DNA of 64,000 nt from Spirosoma validum (GCF_014699035.1 NZ_JACXAA010000005.1:248001-312000); one strand, 5' to 3'. Counted from the stretch's first letter, positions 7,222-16,574 are shown. The notes: generated by a model not told the origin, from the sequence alone. Numbers and translations: made by a program.

Positions 7222-9628
7222 AATAGCCCTATCTGTTGCCGTCCTGTTCGCGTTTGCCTGTGGCCCCTCGTTTGATCCAAATGAGTTTATGAGCTTCTTT
7301 CTGCCCGAGGCTGCCAACAGCCCGTCCGAATACAGCCGCTATATTTTTACCCCTCAGCTTTATGCCGATGGCGATATGGGCGGGTATACGGACGATACGG
7401 TCACGATTGACGAGAATGTGCGGGCCTGGGTCGATTATGCGGGCGGTACGTTGTCCGAAACGGTAGTCAGTAAAGCATTGTATAACGAAAATGCGCAGGC
7501 TGTAGCCGCAGTAACGTCCGTGCTGAAACGTACCAAAGCTCCTGTTGTTACGTATTTGAAGTTTGCCTGGGCTACCGACAATGGGCCTAGTAATCCGTGG
7601 CCCGCTGACCCTACGCCCATTGACAGTACAAAATTACCCGGACAACTCAACGAAGCGAAAGCCGCTTATCAGTCCGCTACTGATCCATTTTTGAAAGAGC
7701 GCTACGCCTTTCAGGCCGTAAAGCTGGCCAGCGAAACCGGGGATTATGGGCAAGCGCGGCAATTGTACGATCAGTTGGTGAAACCGCTCCCGAAAAAGAC
7801 GTTCATCAGCGACTGGGCCTTGTGTCGTCGGGCGGGCGCTTCGCTGGCATTGAAAGATACGGCAATGGCTATTTATGAATTTGCGCAGGTGTTTGATCGG
7901 TGTCCGTCGCGTCGGAAAGCGGCTGAACTGAGCTTACGCCGGTATCGGATTAAGTTTCGGGAAGAGGCGCTTCAATATGCGAAAACGGATCGTGAACGGG
8001 CAGCGGTCTATGCGATCTGTGCGATTCAACCGGGTCAGGATGGGCTGGATTTACTGAAAGCACTGGTTCATTTAGCGCCTAACAATCCACTTGTTGAGCT
8101 GGTGATGGCGCGGGAAATCAACCGGAATGAATACTATTTCTTCACGTCGGGTCCGGAATACGTAAACGATGGATTGCTGGCTAAGCCCGATTCGTCAGCG
8201 TTCGAAGGGCGCAAAACTGAATCCGTTTCGTATTTCGATAAGTTGCGGACGTTTGCGCTCGAATCGGCGGAGAATAAGGCTTTGGGTAATGGCGCGTTCT
8301 GGTATACGGCCGGTGCTTATTTAGACTACTTGGGGAAAGAATATACAGCCGCTCAAACGCACCTGGACCAGGCTGCTCAATTACCAACGACGAACAAAAA
8401 CCTGAAATCGCAGATTGCCGTGCAGCGCATGTTGCTGCTGGCTGCACAAACGGAATCGGTTACGCCCGAGACGGAAAAACAACTCATCGGCTACCTGGAA
8501 GCCTTTGATAAAACGACGAACTTCCGCTTGAACAACGCGTTTGTTGACGTATGTAAAACGTTTGCTGCTACGTATCAGCACAAGACAGAAGGTAAAAGTG
8601 GCTGGTTATCAGGTTGTACGCGTTCGAAAGAAGAGCCAGTGGACGGAGCAATTCGGGCGAAGGCGTATTTGCTATCGATGCTCACAACGCAGGCACACCC
8701 TGATACCTATTTCGCCAGCACAACTGACCCACATGTAATTGAGGATACCCTTGCGTCTGTAATCGTGCAGCAAACCATTGCCTACGCCAGCCAGACCAAA
8801 CTGACTGATTTCGATAAACGCCTGCTGAAACTATCTGGACTAACCGGCGACGTTCTGAATCTTTTACTGGGGCGTCGGCTAATGACCGAACACCGCTATG
8901 CTGAAGCGGCAGACGCGTTTGAGAAAGTAAATCCTAAAACCTGGAAGCAGGAAGCCTTTGCCACATACTTTCAGAAAAATCCGTTTGCGGTGAAAATGCC
9001 CCGGCTGGCTGCTCCGGTGAATTTTCCGGCAGAGCCCAAACCCAATCCGTACACACCCGTTACGTTCGCCCGACGCATGGCCGAACTGGAACAGCAAGCC
9101 AAAACGGCCACTGGCGACTATGCTGCCCAATTGTATTATGAACTAGGCTGTGGTGCCTGGAACCTCAGCTGGTATGGTAATTCGTGGCTATTGGTAAAAT
9201 CATATTGGAGCGCTGGCGAACCGCCCGTTTACAACGTACCGACCGACCCAACAGCAAAGCAAAAGCGATTCGATACGTTGCTGAAGACGGATTATTACAC
9301 GACGGCTCATGCAGGAAATTACTTCGATAAGTCGGTGAAAGCGGCTAAAACGTCTACGCTGGCAGATCGCTCGGCCTACATGGCGGCCCGTTGCGAAACT
9401 AATGCGTTTGCCGTGCGCAAGAATATTGAACAAGTACGTAATGGCTATGTATATGAGGAAGATTCGACGTTTGTAAAAAACATGCGGGCGTTGCGTACAA
9501 GTAAATACGCCACTATGTACAATGATTTCTACCGGAACCACCGCCAAAGCCAATTTAACCAGGAGATGATCCGTGAGTGTGCGATGTACAGGGACTTTCT
9601 GTCGTTTGGCGAGCAGACGAATGAGTAG
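7196..9628 (+). CDS. Large lipoprotein with TPR-like helical repeats, unknown function
   Basis: I place the start at the ATG at 7196 rather than at an upstream codon in the same frame (7139), because this gives a clean lipoprotein signal (MLSSGRFRKIALSVAVLFAFAC, Cys22); the protein is then 810 residues. Most of it is alpha-helical with TPR-like pairs, for example FLKERYAFQAVKLASETGDY, AAQTHLDQAAQL and RLMTEHRYAEAADAFEKV. Conserved function is not recognisable. The gene overlaps the preceding lipoprotein gene by 26 bases and is followed after 3 bases by a methyltransferase. A scaffold at the periplasmic face of a membrane is plausible. Confidence 0.7.
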   Translation: MLSSGRFRKIALSVAVLFAFACGPSFDPNEFMSFFLPEAANSPSEYSRYIFTPQLYADGDMGGYTDDTVTIDENVRAWVDYAGGTLSETVVSKALYNENAQAVAAVTSVLKRTKAPVVTYLKFAWATDNGPSNPWPADPTPIDSTKLPGQLNEAKAAYQSATDPFLKERYAFQAVKLASETGDYGQARQLYDQLVKPLPKKTFISDWALCRRAGASLALKDTAMAIYEFAQVFDRCPSRRKAAELSLRRYRIKFREEALQYAKTDRERAAVYAICAIQPGQDGLDLLKALVHLAPNNPLVELVMAREINRNEYYFFTSGPEYVNDGLLAKPDSSAFEGRKTESVSYFDKLRTFALESAENKALGNGAFWYTAGAYLDYLGKEYTAAQTHLDQAAQLPTTNKNLKSQIAVQRMLLLAAQTESVTPETEKQLIGYLEAFDKTTNFRLNNAFVDVCKTFAATYQHKTEGKSGWLSGCTRSKEEPVDGAIRAKAYLLSMLTTQAHPDTYFASTTDPHVIEDTLASVIVQQTIAYASQTKLTDFDKRLLKLSGLTGDVLNLLLGRRLMTEHRYAEAADAFEKVNPKTWKQEAFATYFQKNPFAVKMPRLAAPVNFPAEPKPNPYTPVTFARRMAELEQQAKTATGDYAAQLYYELGCGAWNLSWYGNSWLLVKSYWSAGEPPVYNVPTDPTAKQKRFDTLLKTDYYTTAHAGNYFDKSVKAAKTSTLADRSAYMAARCETNAFAVRKNIEQVRNGYVYEEDSTFVKNMRALRTSKYATMYNDFYRNHRQSQFNQEMIRECAMYRDFLSFGEQTNE

Positions 9629-9631
9629 ACT

Positions 9632-10318
9632 ATGCTGATCATGAAAGACAACGTGAATGTAGGTGGAAATTTCAATGGCATTGCTCCCCTGTATGATACA
9701 CTTGCATTCGTTGTCTTTGGCCGACGGTTACAGCAGGCACAAGTCGTTTGGCTGAATCAGATACCGGCCAATGCTGTGGTGCTGATTGTTGGCGGGGGAA
9801 CTGGCTGGCTCCTCGAACAGGTGTTGGAACGCCGTAAGCCAAAGCGGGTTGTCTATCTTGAAGCCTCCGCGAAGATGGTCGCACGGGCCAGTCGACGAAT
9901 GATCAGGCGGGCGGTGCTGGGTTCGGTAGACTTTCGGGTAGGTGATGAAACAGACTTAAAGCCAGAGGAACACTTCGACGCCATCCTGACGCCTTTTGTA
10001 CTGGATCTCTTCACCGAGCAAACGTTACGATCCCACTTTATTCCCCAGCTACATAACGCCTTAAAACCAAATGGTCTGTGGCTCGTTACCGATTTTGTGC
10101 AGCCCCACATCTGGTGGCAAAAAGCATTGCTATGGACTATGATTCGTTTTTTTGGGATCACGGCCGGCATCGAAGCACAACAACTGGCCAATTGGCAGCA
10201 ATCGCTGGCCGAAGCGGGTCTTGTTCGTCAGAAACAGCAGCAGCAGGTAGGAGGGATGGTTTCGACGGAGGTTTGGGAATTGGAGCAGATAAGTAACAGG
10301 CAAAGAAAAATTGATTAA
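9632..10318 (+). CDS. Class I SAM-dependent methyltransferase
   Basis: The 228-residue protein begins with an N-terminal helix typical of UbiE-like enzymes (GIAPLYDTLAFVVFG), then a glycine-rich SAM-binding motif I (VLIVGGGTGWLLEQVL, about 50-65) and an acidic motif II residue in VVYLEAS. Later strands match a Rossmann methyltransferase (FDAILTPFVLDLF, NGLWLVTDF). The acceptor substrate is unknown. It follows the lipoprotein gene by 3 bases and is probably in the same transcript. A hairpin just after the stop ends the operon. Confidence 0.85.
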   Translation: MLIMKDNVNVGGNFNGIAPLYDTLAFVVFGRRLQQAQVVWLNQIPANAVVLIVGGGTGWLLEQVLERRKPKRVVYLEASAKMVARASRRMIRRAVLGSVDFRVGDETDLKPEEHFDAILTPFVLDLFTEQTLRSHFIPQLHNALKPNGLWLVTDFVQPHIWWQKALLWTMIRFFGITAGIEAQQLANWQQSLAEAGLVRQKQQQQVGGMVSTEVWELEQISNRQRKID

Positions 10319-10319
10319 T

Positions 10320-10355
10320 CCCATCGGACTGGCTTCGCTTCGGCAGTCCAATGGG
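10320..10355. terminator. Bidirectional terminator between convergent genes
   Basis: Arms 10320-10331 (CCCATCGGACTG) and 10344-10355 (CAGTCCAATGGG) pair with one mismatch around a 12-base loop. It lies between the plus-strand methyltransferase gene (ends 10318) and the minus-strand ThDP-enzyme gene (ends 10363). Confidence 0.7.
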
Positions 10356-10362
10356 GTTGTGA

Positions 10363-12165
10363 TTATTTGCCGATGCCTGGTATCAGGGTTAGCAGGCTTC
10401 GCCCTTTTGTTGCCACAGCCTCTTCAACCTGGCTCTTGATCACGTTTTTAATGATCTCATACCGATCTTCTTCACCGCGAACGAGCGATTTGGCAAATTC
10501 CATCGCCTGATTCGTCGTGATTTTTCCCGGCATCGGGGGCTCATTCTGATCCACGATGGCATCGACAATCACGGGACCGTCGTGAGCCAGCGCCTTCCGA
10601 ATCACGTCGGGGGCATCCTTGGGATCGTCAATCGTAAAGCCAGTCGCTCCGCAGGCTCGTGCATAAGCCGCAAAGTCAATTGGTTGAAGCTCAACGCCAA
10701 ACTCCGGATTACCTTCCATAACGATCTGCTCCCATTTGATCTGGCCATAGGAATTATTGTGGAAGATAAACACCTTAATGGGAAGCTTGTACTTAACAGC
10801 CGTAGCGATTTCGCCCATCAGCATCGTAAAGCCACCATCACCAACCAGAGCTACCACCTGCCGATTGGGGAACGCGATCGATGCCGAAATAGCGTAGGGT
10901 AGACCAGAGCCCATGGTTGCCAGCAGACCGGATGTCGAAAACTGCATCTCGTCCCGTAGCTGGATATGGCGTGCCGCCCAGGTTGTATTGTTCCCACAGT
11001 CGCACGTAATGATGGCGTTGGAGTCCAGCAATGGACTGATCAGGTGCGGAATTACCTGAGGCTTCATGGGGATGTCGGTCTGCGTTCCCCGCGTTGTCAT
11101 CAGCTCACGCCAGAAATTCATTCGCTCCTGGGCTTTTTCCAGAAAACTGCGATCCTGTTTGGGTTTAATTAGTGGTAGAAGTCCCGTTAATACAGTTTTA
11201 CTATCGCCAATCAGGCCAATTTCTACCGGAGTCCGCAGGCCGATATGCGTGGGATCAAGGTCAATCTGCACCGTACGTACCTTTCCCGGTTTGGGAAAAT
11301 ATTCCGTATACGGAAAATGCGTACCGATCATGATCAGTGTATCGCACTCTTCGATTGCATCCTGCGAAGGGGCGGTTCCCAACAAGCCAATCCCCCCCGT
11401 TGTATAAGGACTATCGTCGGGCACAACGGCTTTACCCAAAAGCGCTTTGATAATCGGCCCCGCAACCAGATCGGCCAGCTGAGTGACCTCATCGCGCGCA
11501 TCCAAACAACCCCGACCAGCCAGGATCGCTACTTTTTCGCCCGCATTAATGACGTCGGCGGCCCGTTGCAACTGCGCCAGCGAAGGCGAAATTTCGGTGC
11601 TGACTTTCAATACGCTCGTGTGGTTTGGGATGTTTGGCATCGAGCGCGTATCATCGCCGGCCGTCCAGTCCTGAAGGTCTTTCGGAAAGGATATATGTGA
11701 AACAGTACGTTGCCCGAGGGCCGTGCGGATGGCCTGGTCAACAACATTCACTACGTGGTCTGGACCCATGATCCGCTCGTTGTACGCGGCCAGATCCATA
11801 AATACTTTTACTAAATCGGCATCCTGTTGATAAAGCGAGCCACTAATGTCGTGGAAAGTGTGTCCGGTGATGGCGAGAACGGGTTGACCGTCATATTTCG
11901 CGTCGTAAAGCCCGTTCATTAAGTGAAAACCACCACAACCGGATGTCGCCATACAGACACCTAGTTTGCCGGTAAATTTGGCGTATCCGGCCGCCATGAA
12001 TGCTGCGGATTCTTCATGCCGTACCTGAACAAAGCGAATCTGGTCCTGGTGGGTACGTAGTGATTCAAAAAGACCATTAATACCATCGCCGGGTAGACCG
12101 AAAATGGTGTCAACGCCCCACTCAATCAGGCGTTCAATCAATAAATCTGCTCCTGTTTTTGCCAT
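10363..12165 (-). CDS. Thiamine-diphosphate enzyme, pyruvate oxidase/dehydrogenase (PoxB) type
   Basis: This 600-residue protein shows the three-domain layout of the POX/AHAS family. The N-terminal PYR domain contains the catalytic glutamate in RHEESAAFMA (Glu51), a central nucleotide-binding domain spans about 190-330, and the C-terminal PP domain has the ThDP/Mg motif GDGGF followed by HNNSYGQIKWE. The FGLPGDGING N-terminus resembles E. coli PoxB and related FAD-dependent enzymes that convert pyruvate to acetate and CO2. There is no obvious amphipathic membrane-binding C-terminus like that of E. coli PoxB, so the electron acceptor is uncertain. It is transcribed alone. Confidence 0.85.
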   Translation of the reverse strand: MAKTGADLLIERLIEWGVDTIFGLPGDGINGLFESLRTHQDQIRFVQVRHEESAAFMAAGYAKFTGKLGVCMATSGCGGFHLMNGLYDAKYDGQPVLAITGHTFHDISGSLYQQDADLVKVFMDLAAYNERIMGPDHVVNVVDQAIRTALGQRTVSHISFPKDLQDWTAGDDTRSMPNIPNHTSVLKVSTEISPSLAQLQRAADVINAGEKVAILAGRGCLDARDEVTQLADLVAGPIIKALLGKAVVPDDSPYTTGGIGLLGTAPSQDAIEECDTLIMIGTHFPYTEYFPKPGKVRTVQIDLDPTHIGLRTPVEIGLIGDSKTVLTGLLPLIKPKQDRSFLEKAQERMNFWRELMTTRGTQTDIPMKPQVIPHLISPLLDSNAIITCDCGNNTTWAARHIQLRDEMQFSTSGLLATMGSGLPYAISASIAFPNRQVVALVGDGGFTMLMGEIATAVKYKLPIKVFIFHNNSYGQIKWEQIVMEGNPEFGVELQPIDFAAYARACGATGFTIDDPKDAPDVIRKALAHDGPVIVDAIVDQNEPPMPGKITTNQAMEFAKSLVRGEEDRYEIIKNVIKSQVEEAVATKGRSLLTLIPGIGK

Positions 12166-12384
12166 AACGTTCTGAACCGACGTTGATCGCTGTCGGATAG
12201 ATGGATAAGTACGTTGGCGTTGGAATTGTTAATTAAAAAAAGATTGAAATAGCCGAAGCTGCCCGCTAGCAGCCGTAAATCTCATTTTACAGGAGTCAAT
12301 ACCTCACTGTTTTGATGAACCGGTCAACCTGCCCAAACGGTATTGGCTGGGTCACATAGATTCAACATACTGAAAGGCGAGCAG

Positions 12385-12420
12385 CCGCCATCTGGTGATC
12401 AGAGATGGCGGTTTTAGTTC
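12385..12420 (+). terminator. Orphan intrinsic terminator (possible small-RNA end)
   Basis: CCGCCATCT (12385-12393) pairs perfectly with AGATGGCGG (12403-12411) and is followed by TTTTAGTTCTTTAG. It is oriented on the plus strand, where the nearest upstream gene is encoded on the opposite strand. It therefore either ends a short unannotated RNA or blocks antisense transcription. Confidence 0.45.
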
Positions 12421-12698
12421 TTTAGTTTACCACGTTTGACAAACCTGAAGGACTGAGTCTGAATGGTTGTTTCTCGCTCCTGACGGTTTTTTTTAGTTTA
12501 ACGGTCCATTACCTCACAATTTGAGCAGAACCCCCCCTTCCTGATCGTGCTGAGCAACCATACCCACCAAGCTCAGGTTAATCCCTCGTTTACCGAAGTG
12601 AATCTGTCCATAGACTTGTTATAGTGAGTAATTTACGTTTACTCGTGACTAAGGCAACGGAATCTCAACGGATAAGCATCTATAACCGATAAATCAGT

Positions 12699-12726
12699 AG
12701 AACAGGGTTGAGGAGCTCCCTGTTCT
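12699..12726 (+). promoter_or_regulatory. Leader hairpin upstream of the LytTR gene
   Basis: AGAACAGGG (12699-12707) pairs with CCCTGTTCT (12718-12726) around a 10-base loop. The right arm is followed by GTTTAC and the start codon lies 24 bases downstream at 12751. It could be the terminator of an upstream short RNA or an attenuator in the leader. Confidence 0.4.
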
Positions 12727-12750
12727 GTTTACATTCCCACCTTATCGAAC

Positions 12751-13569
12751 ATGAGCGTAATAAAACCGGCTCTGCAACACCCAGAACTGATTGCTTACTT
12801 TTCGGGGGCCAACAACTACAGCTGGCTTTACTTTCGGAACGGCGAAAAGCGACTGCTAGCCAAACCGATCAGCTATCTGGAAACGAAGCTGCCTGATTTT
12901 ATTCGGGTTCATAAAACCATCCTGATCAACCCGTCTTACGTAAAGAGTTTGCATCAGCCCCCTCGCCAGAAAATGGCTGGTGAGATCCGGTTAGATAGTG
13001 GCGAGGTGTTTCCGGTCAGTCGCCGACGGTGGCAACAGGTGGCTGAATTTCTACAGGACCGACTTGGACCGAAAAAGCAGGAGGCTGAGGTAGCTTCAGA
13101 AAAAGTGAACGTAGCCCCGCCGTTGCTAATTGCCCAGCAGGAAGAAGAAAAGGCACTGTCGATTATTGTTAGTACGGAAGACGAACAAAATGCCTTATTG
13201 AGTAAACACGCTATTGAAAAGAAATGGCCGGCGTATCAGGTTCATACGATCTTACACAGCAATCACCTGCCTGATATGCTCAAACAGTTACCTCAACCGA
13301 ATTATCCGAGTTTACTCATTTTAGATGCCCGAACGGATACGCTGGAGCGAATGAACACTGTTCAGCGTTTGAAGGAAGACCCCCAATTGGGAGCTATACC
13401 CGTTGTGTTGTTGGTAAGCCCGACAGATCAATCGGTTACCGATGGGTATAAGCATCAAGCCAATTCAGTGATATCGATGCCCGATGGATATATGTTGTTT
13501 GCAAACATCATCGAGCGCGTTTGTCAGTTCTGGTTACGTACCGTTGCCTTGCCAGGATCTGGTGAATGA
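12751..13569 (+). CDS. LytTR DNA-binding protein with a C-terminal degenerate receiver domain
   Basis: The 272-residue protein has a LytTR domain at the N-terminus (about 8-105; IRVHKTILINPSYVKSL is characteristic) and a receiver-like domain at the C-terminus (about 136-265). This is the reverse of the usual AgrA/LytR order. The receiver keeps Asp192 in LLILDAR and a Thr/Ser position (VVLLVSPTDQ), but the invariant lysine before the cis-proline is replaced by Met (SMPDGY, Met243). A Q/E-rich linker (about 108-135) joins the halves. It probably binds DNA and is controlled by protein contact or non-canonical phosphorylation. A receiver-only gene is convergent 28 bases away. Confidence 0.8.
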   Translation: MSVIKPALQHPELIAYFSGANNYSWLYFRNGEKRLLAKPISYLETKLPDFIRVHKTILINPSYVKSLHQPPRQKMAGEIRLDSGEVFPVSRRRWQQVAEFLQDRLGPKKQEAEVASEKVNVAPPLLIAQQEEEKALSIIVSTEDEQNALLSKHAIEKKWPAYQVHTILHSNHLPDMLKQLPQPNYPSLLILDARTDTLERMNTVQRLKEDPQLGAIPVVLLVSPTDQSVTDGYKHQANSVISMPDGYMLFANIIERVCQFWLRTVALPGSGE

Positions 13570-13597
13570 AAAATGATGGGTTACCCGAAGGGGACAA

Positions 13598-14080
13598 TCA
13601 TAAGGAAAACTGAATGGGAGGTAAGGTAACCGTTTCCCACCAATAAGCCCGTAACTCCTGGAAAAACGCATGCCACCCCTCATAATTAGTAGGCTTTACG
13701 AGATAGGAAGAACTCCCGCGTCGATAAGCTTCTTCAATATCCTTGCGGGCATTCGATGAACTCAGCACGACGACTGGGATGCGGTTACAGGGCGATGGCA
13801 TAGCCTTGATCTGATCCAGCAAATACCAACCGTCTGCCCGGTCTGGTAAGTACAAATCCTGTAAAATCAGTTTCGGTATTTCCCATTCCTGAGTAGTCCA
13901 GGAATGGAGTAATATTAGCGCTTTGTCTGGCGTATCGACACGAACGGGAACGACTTCAGGGAGGCATTGCTGCATCACGTTTTTAATCAGCATCCAGTGA
14001 TCATTACTATCCTCAATGATTAGTACTTTCGCTCGTTTGAAGTTAGCGCGGATTGTTTCGTGATTGTTGATAAGAAGCAT
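13598..14080 (-). CDS. Single-domain response regulator (receiver only)
   Basis: This 160-residue protein is a stand-alone CheY/Rcp1-like receiver. It has the acidic pair Glu23-Asp24, acceptor Asp75 in LILQDLYLPD, a Ser/Thr switch position in VVVLSSSNA, and Lys129 in SYLVKPTN, so all key residues are present. The insert between strand 2 and helix 2 resembles Rcp1-type regulators that partner with phytochrome-like or hybrid kinases. No kinase is adjacent. Its 3' end faces the LytTR-receiver gene at 28 bases. Confidence 0.9.
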   Translation of the reverse strand: MLLINNHETIRANFKRAKVLIIEDSNDHWMLIKNVMQQCLPEVVPVRVDTPDKALILLHSWTTQEWEIPKLILQDLYLPDRADGWYLLDQIKAMPSPCNRIPVVVLSSSNARKDIEEAYRRGSSSYLVKPTNYEGWHAFFQELRAYWWETVTLPPIQFSL

Positions 14081-14471
14081 GCGTTGAAAAAAGTTTTTCC
14101 AACGCTAATGTACTCAATAATCCTATGGTAAACTACTTAATCTATACAAAAACAAGAGAGTATTTTTATTCGTGTTTATACCAGGAGATCGTAAAAAAAG
14201 AGGGAGCCCCATGCCCCCTCCAAAGACGAGATATTCGCTTTTTCACTTCGTGAGCCGACGAACACCTCTCGTTGAGTAAATCAGAAAAAATTGTATTCGG
14301 AGTAAGCGCTTGGTTTCCTTCGTTGACCAAGCTTTATCCTAACCAGTTTGTGTATATAGTACCCGTGGGGTTGATCGAAAAATGAGGGAATGGGCTTGCT
14401 GGCTACGGAAAACACAATGCTCGGTATACGAGCATCTGTCATAACATCAGGAAAGCCTGCTGAAGGGATGG
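14081..14471. other. 391-bp intergenic region, no gene seen
   Basis: No coding frame is convincing. The region carries a minus-strand intrinsic terminator at 14193-14220 and a 7-bp hairpin (GCTTGGT at 14308-14314 with ACCAAGC at 14326-14332). The promoter of the minus-strand receiver gene should lie near 14100-14160, which is AT-rich. Confidence 0.45.
14193..14220 (-). terminator. Intrinsic terminator downstream of the acylase gene
   Basis: Read on the minus strand, GAGGGGGC and GCTCCCTC form an 8-bp stem (one G-T pair) with a 5-base loop, followed directly by seven T residues. It is 250 bases downstream of the penicillin-acylase-type gene, so that transcript has a long 3' tail or a separate short RNA ends here. 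Confidence 0.7.
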
Positions 14472-16574
14472 TTACGGTTTTGGGGTGAACGGTAACGTTT
14501 CTTTTTTCTCCAGCTGACGGAGAATCGCTGGCTTATCCAGTAAAGCTTCTCGTAGTTGCTTATCAGACATGCGTTTCCAGTTGTCACCGTTGTGCTTGTG
14601 ACCAGGCTGGCTCGCGTTACCATAGCTTAGGGAAACCTGCGCCCGCACCTTCTCGCCAAATTCCGTCACCGCTACGTACGTATCGCCAGCGACTGCCTGG
14701 TTCCGTTGCGGTTGCTTGGGGTCCGGCGCAAAATAAATGGTTCGGTAGATGCCGTATTGTTCAGAACCTCCATTGGCTGGGTAGTCGTGTCCAACTGGGC
14801 CAAATCGGTTCACTTCACCCCAGGTAATATCCAGTCGACCATACCGCTGATGCACCTGTACCGCTGCGCTACGTAGTAATTCGACGGCTTTTTTAGGGTC
14901 CTTTAAGCCATCGGGTGTACTGACAGGGCGTTGCGGGTCCCAGCCTACGGCGACCATACCGGGATTGAACTGATCGAACCAGGCCGTAAATAAAACGGCT
15001 CCTTTGCTGTCTCGATTGGTCGACTTGTCCCATGCCTTGAGTAGCGAAGCCGCCTGTTGCGTGAGGGTGTCGGGATCATGTTCAACGGCAGCCAGTAGAT
15101 CATCCAGAAAACGGTCGGCCGCTTCCAGACCCGTATTCAGTTTATAGCCCGCCAATTCCTCAAAACTAATCGACGGGTCGTCTTTAACCAGATTGATCGA
15201 CCGTTGGGGACGTAACCGCAAGGATGTACCTGCCGGCGACATGTAACCCGGAAATGTCTTCGGGTTTAAAACGGCTGGATACGTACAGCTCCAGGGTGCG
15301 TCATTGGCGTTCTGGACAAAACCCGAGGGTGGGTTTAACACGCGCGGCAGGTCCCGATACGGATGCGTTTGGGTCCAGATGTATTTTGCCGACGACCCGT
15401 CAATGGCACCTTGCCAGAAAGCCCAGTCGCCTTCGCTGCGGATCGGTACGTTGCCGTTGAACAGGTACAGAATATTACCTGCTCCATCCGCATAAATGAC
15501 GTTGAACATGGGCAATTGCATTCGCTGGAGAGCCGTTTCGAACTCCGCCAGGTTTTTGGCTTTGGCCATAGCATGATGCTGGGCCGCAATGGCGGGATTC
15601 GTCAACCCGGCAAACCGAAAGGCGTAGGTCTTCCCATCTTTGGTTTCCATCACCGGCCCGTGCCTGGTATACCGATACGTGAGCTGCTGGGGCTTGAGCT
15701 GCCCATCCGGCTGACGAACCTGAAGAGTAACGGCTTTCGTCTCAAAGGCTTGTTTAACGCCGTCCAGTACGTAACCTCCATCCTGTACCGTTAGGGCGTA
15801 GCGATCAGCCGCGTCGATGGTGTTTACCGTGTGGGTCCAGCCCAGATGCTGATTGAAGGCAATGTTGAGCACCGGCTGACCCACTAAGGAAGCGCCGTAG
15901 GCCATAAAATCGGGCCCGTTCAGATGGGCTTCAAAAAATAGAAAAAAACCTTCCCAGGGTAGGTGCGGATTCGCCATCAACAGTGCTTTTTTCGAAGCCG
16001 ACCGGGTGGGTGCAATGGCGTACGCATTCGAACCGGGTGGCATGACACGAGCCGCTCCGGCTTCTGATCCGCCAGTAAATTCCAGACAAATTACCCGGCT
16101 GATGTGGGCCAGTACGTCCTGGGGTGTGATGGGCAGCACTTGGTTGAATTCGGCTCCAATGGCCTCCGGATGGGCTTTGGCGTAGGCATTTAGACCACTG
16201 ACGAAGCTATCCAGGAAGAGCTTGTAATCCGCTGGCTGCTGAGTATACTGCTTCTGTGCCTGCCCGGGCACGCCAAACAACGTCACGATCTTATCTGAGT
16301 CCAGATAGTGGGGACCCCAGTACTCGGCTGCCCGACCCCGAGCTTGTCCATATAACTGAAGGAGCAGGTTCGCATGATTCTGCATCTGGGCGTAGCCAAA
16401 TCCATAATACATCGCTTCCAGGGTTTGTCCATAGATGTGGGGCACTCCAGCGGAATCCCACAGAATGTCGACAGTCGACGGAACGGACTGACTCGCTTTT
16501 AAACGCTCACGCGTAGTGGATTGAGCACTGGCGATCAGTTGTATGAGAAACAAACAAATGGTCAGGAATTTCAT
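14472..16574 (-). CDS. Penicillin acylase family N-terminal nucleophile hydrolase
   Basis: This 700-residue precursor has a signal peptide (to about residue 18), an alpha-chain segment containing the family motif VPHIYGQTLEAMYYGFGYAQ (about 44-63) and a cleavage/nucleophile site at Gly181-Ser182-Asn183 (PPGSNAYAI). Self-cleavage before Ser182 would give the beta chain with Ser182 as N-terminal nucleophile. The family hydrolyses amide bonds of penicillins, acyl-homoserine lactones or related N-acyl compounds in the periplasm. The Ala-Tyr after SN differs from the NNW of classical penicillin G acylase, so the natural substrate is open. It is a monocistronic gene or the last gene of the minus-strand group. 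Confidence 0.88.
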   Translation of the reverse strand: MKFLTICLFLIQLIASAQSTTRERLKASQSVPSTVDILWDSAGVPHIYGQTLEAMYYGFGYAQMQNHANLLLQLYGQARGRAAEYWGPHYLDSDKIVTLFGVPGQAQKQYTQQPADYKLFLDSFVSGLNAYAKAHPEAIGAEFNQVLPITPQDVLAHISRVICLEFTGGSEAGAARVMPPGSNAYAIAPTRSASKKALLMANPHLPWEGFFLFFEAHLNGPDFMAYGASLVGQPVLNIAFNQHLGWTHTVNTIDAADRYALTVQDGGYVLDGVKQAFETKAVTLQVRQPDGQLKPQQLTYRYTRHGPVMETKDGKTYAFRFAGLTNPAIAAQHHAMAKAKNLAEFETALQRMQLPMFNVIYADGAGNILYLFNGNVPIRSEGDWAFWQGAIDGSSAKYIWTQTHPYRDLPRVLNPPSGFVQNANDAPWSCTYPAVLNPKTFPGYMSPAGTSLRLRPQRSINLVKDDPSISFEELAGYKLNTGLEAADRFLDDLLAAVEHDPDTLTQQAASLLKAWDKSTNRDSKGAVLFTAWFDQFNPGMVAVGWDPQRPVSTPDGLKDPKKAVELLRSAAVQVHQRYGRLDITWGEVNRFGPVGHDYPANGGSEQYGIYRTIYFAPDPKQPQRNQAVAGDTYVAVTEFGEKVRAQVSLSYGNASQPGHKHNGDNWKRMSDKQLREALLDKPAILRQLEKKETLPFTPKP

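Larger units (their letters stand above)
12166..12750. other. 585-bp intergenic region with two hairpins
   Basis: This region separates the divergent PoxB-like gene and the LytTR gene. I see no convincing coding frame. It should hold the promoters of both genes. It also holds a terminator-like hairpin at 12385-12411 and a leader hairpin at 12699-12726, listed separately. The plus-strand terminator has no gene upstream of it on that strand. Confidence 0.5.
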
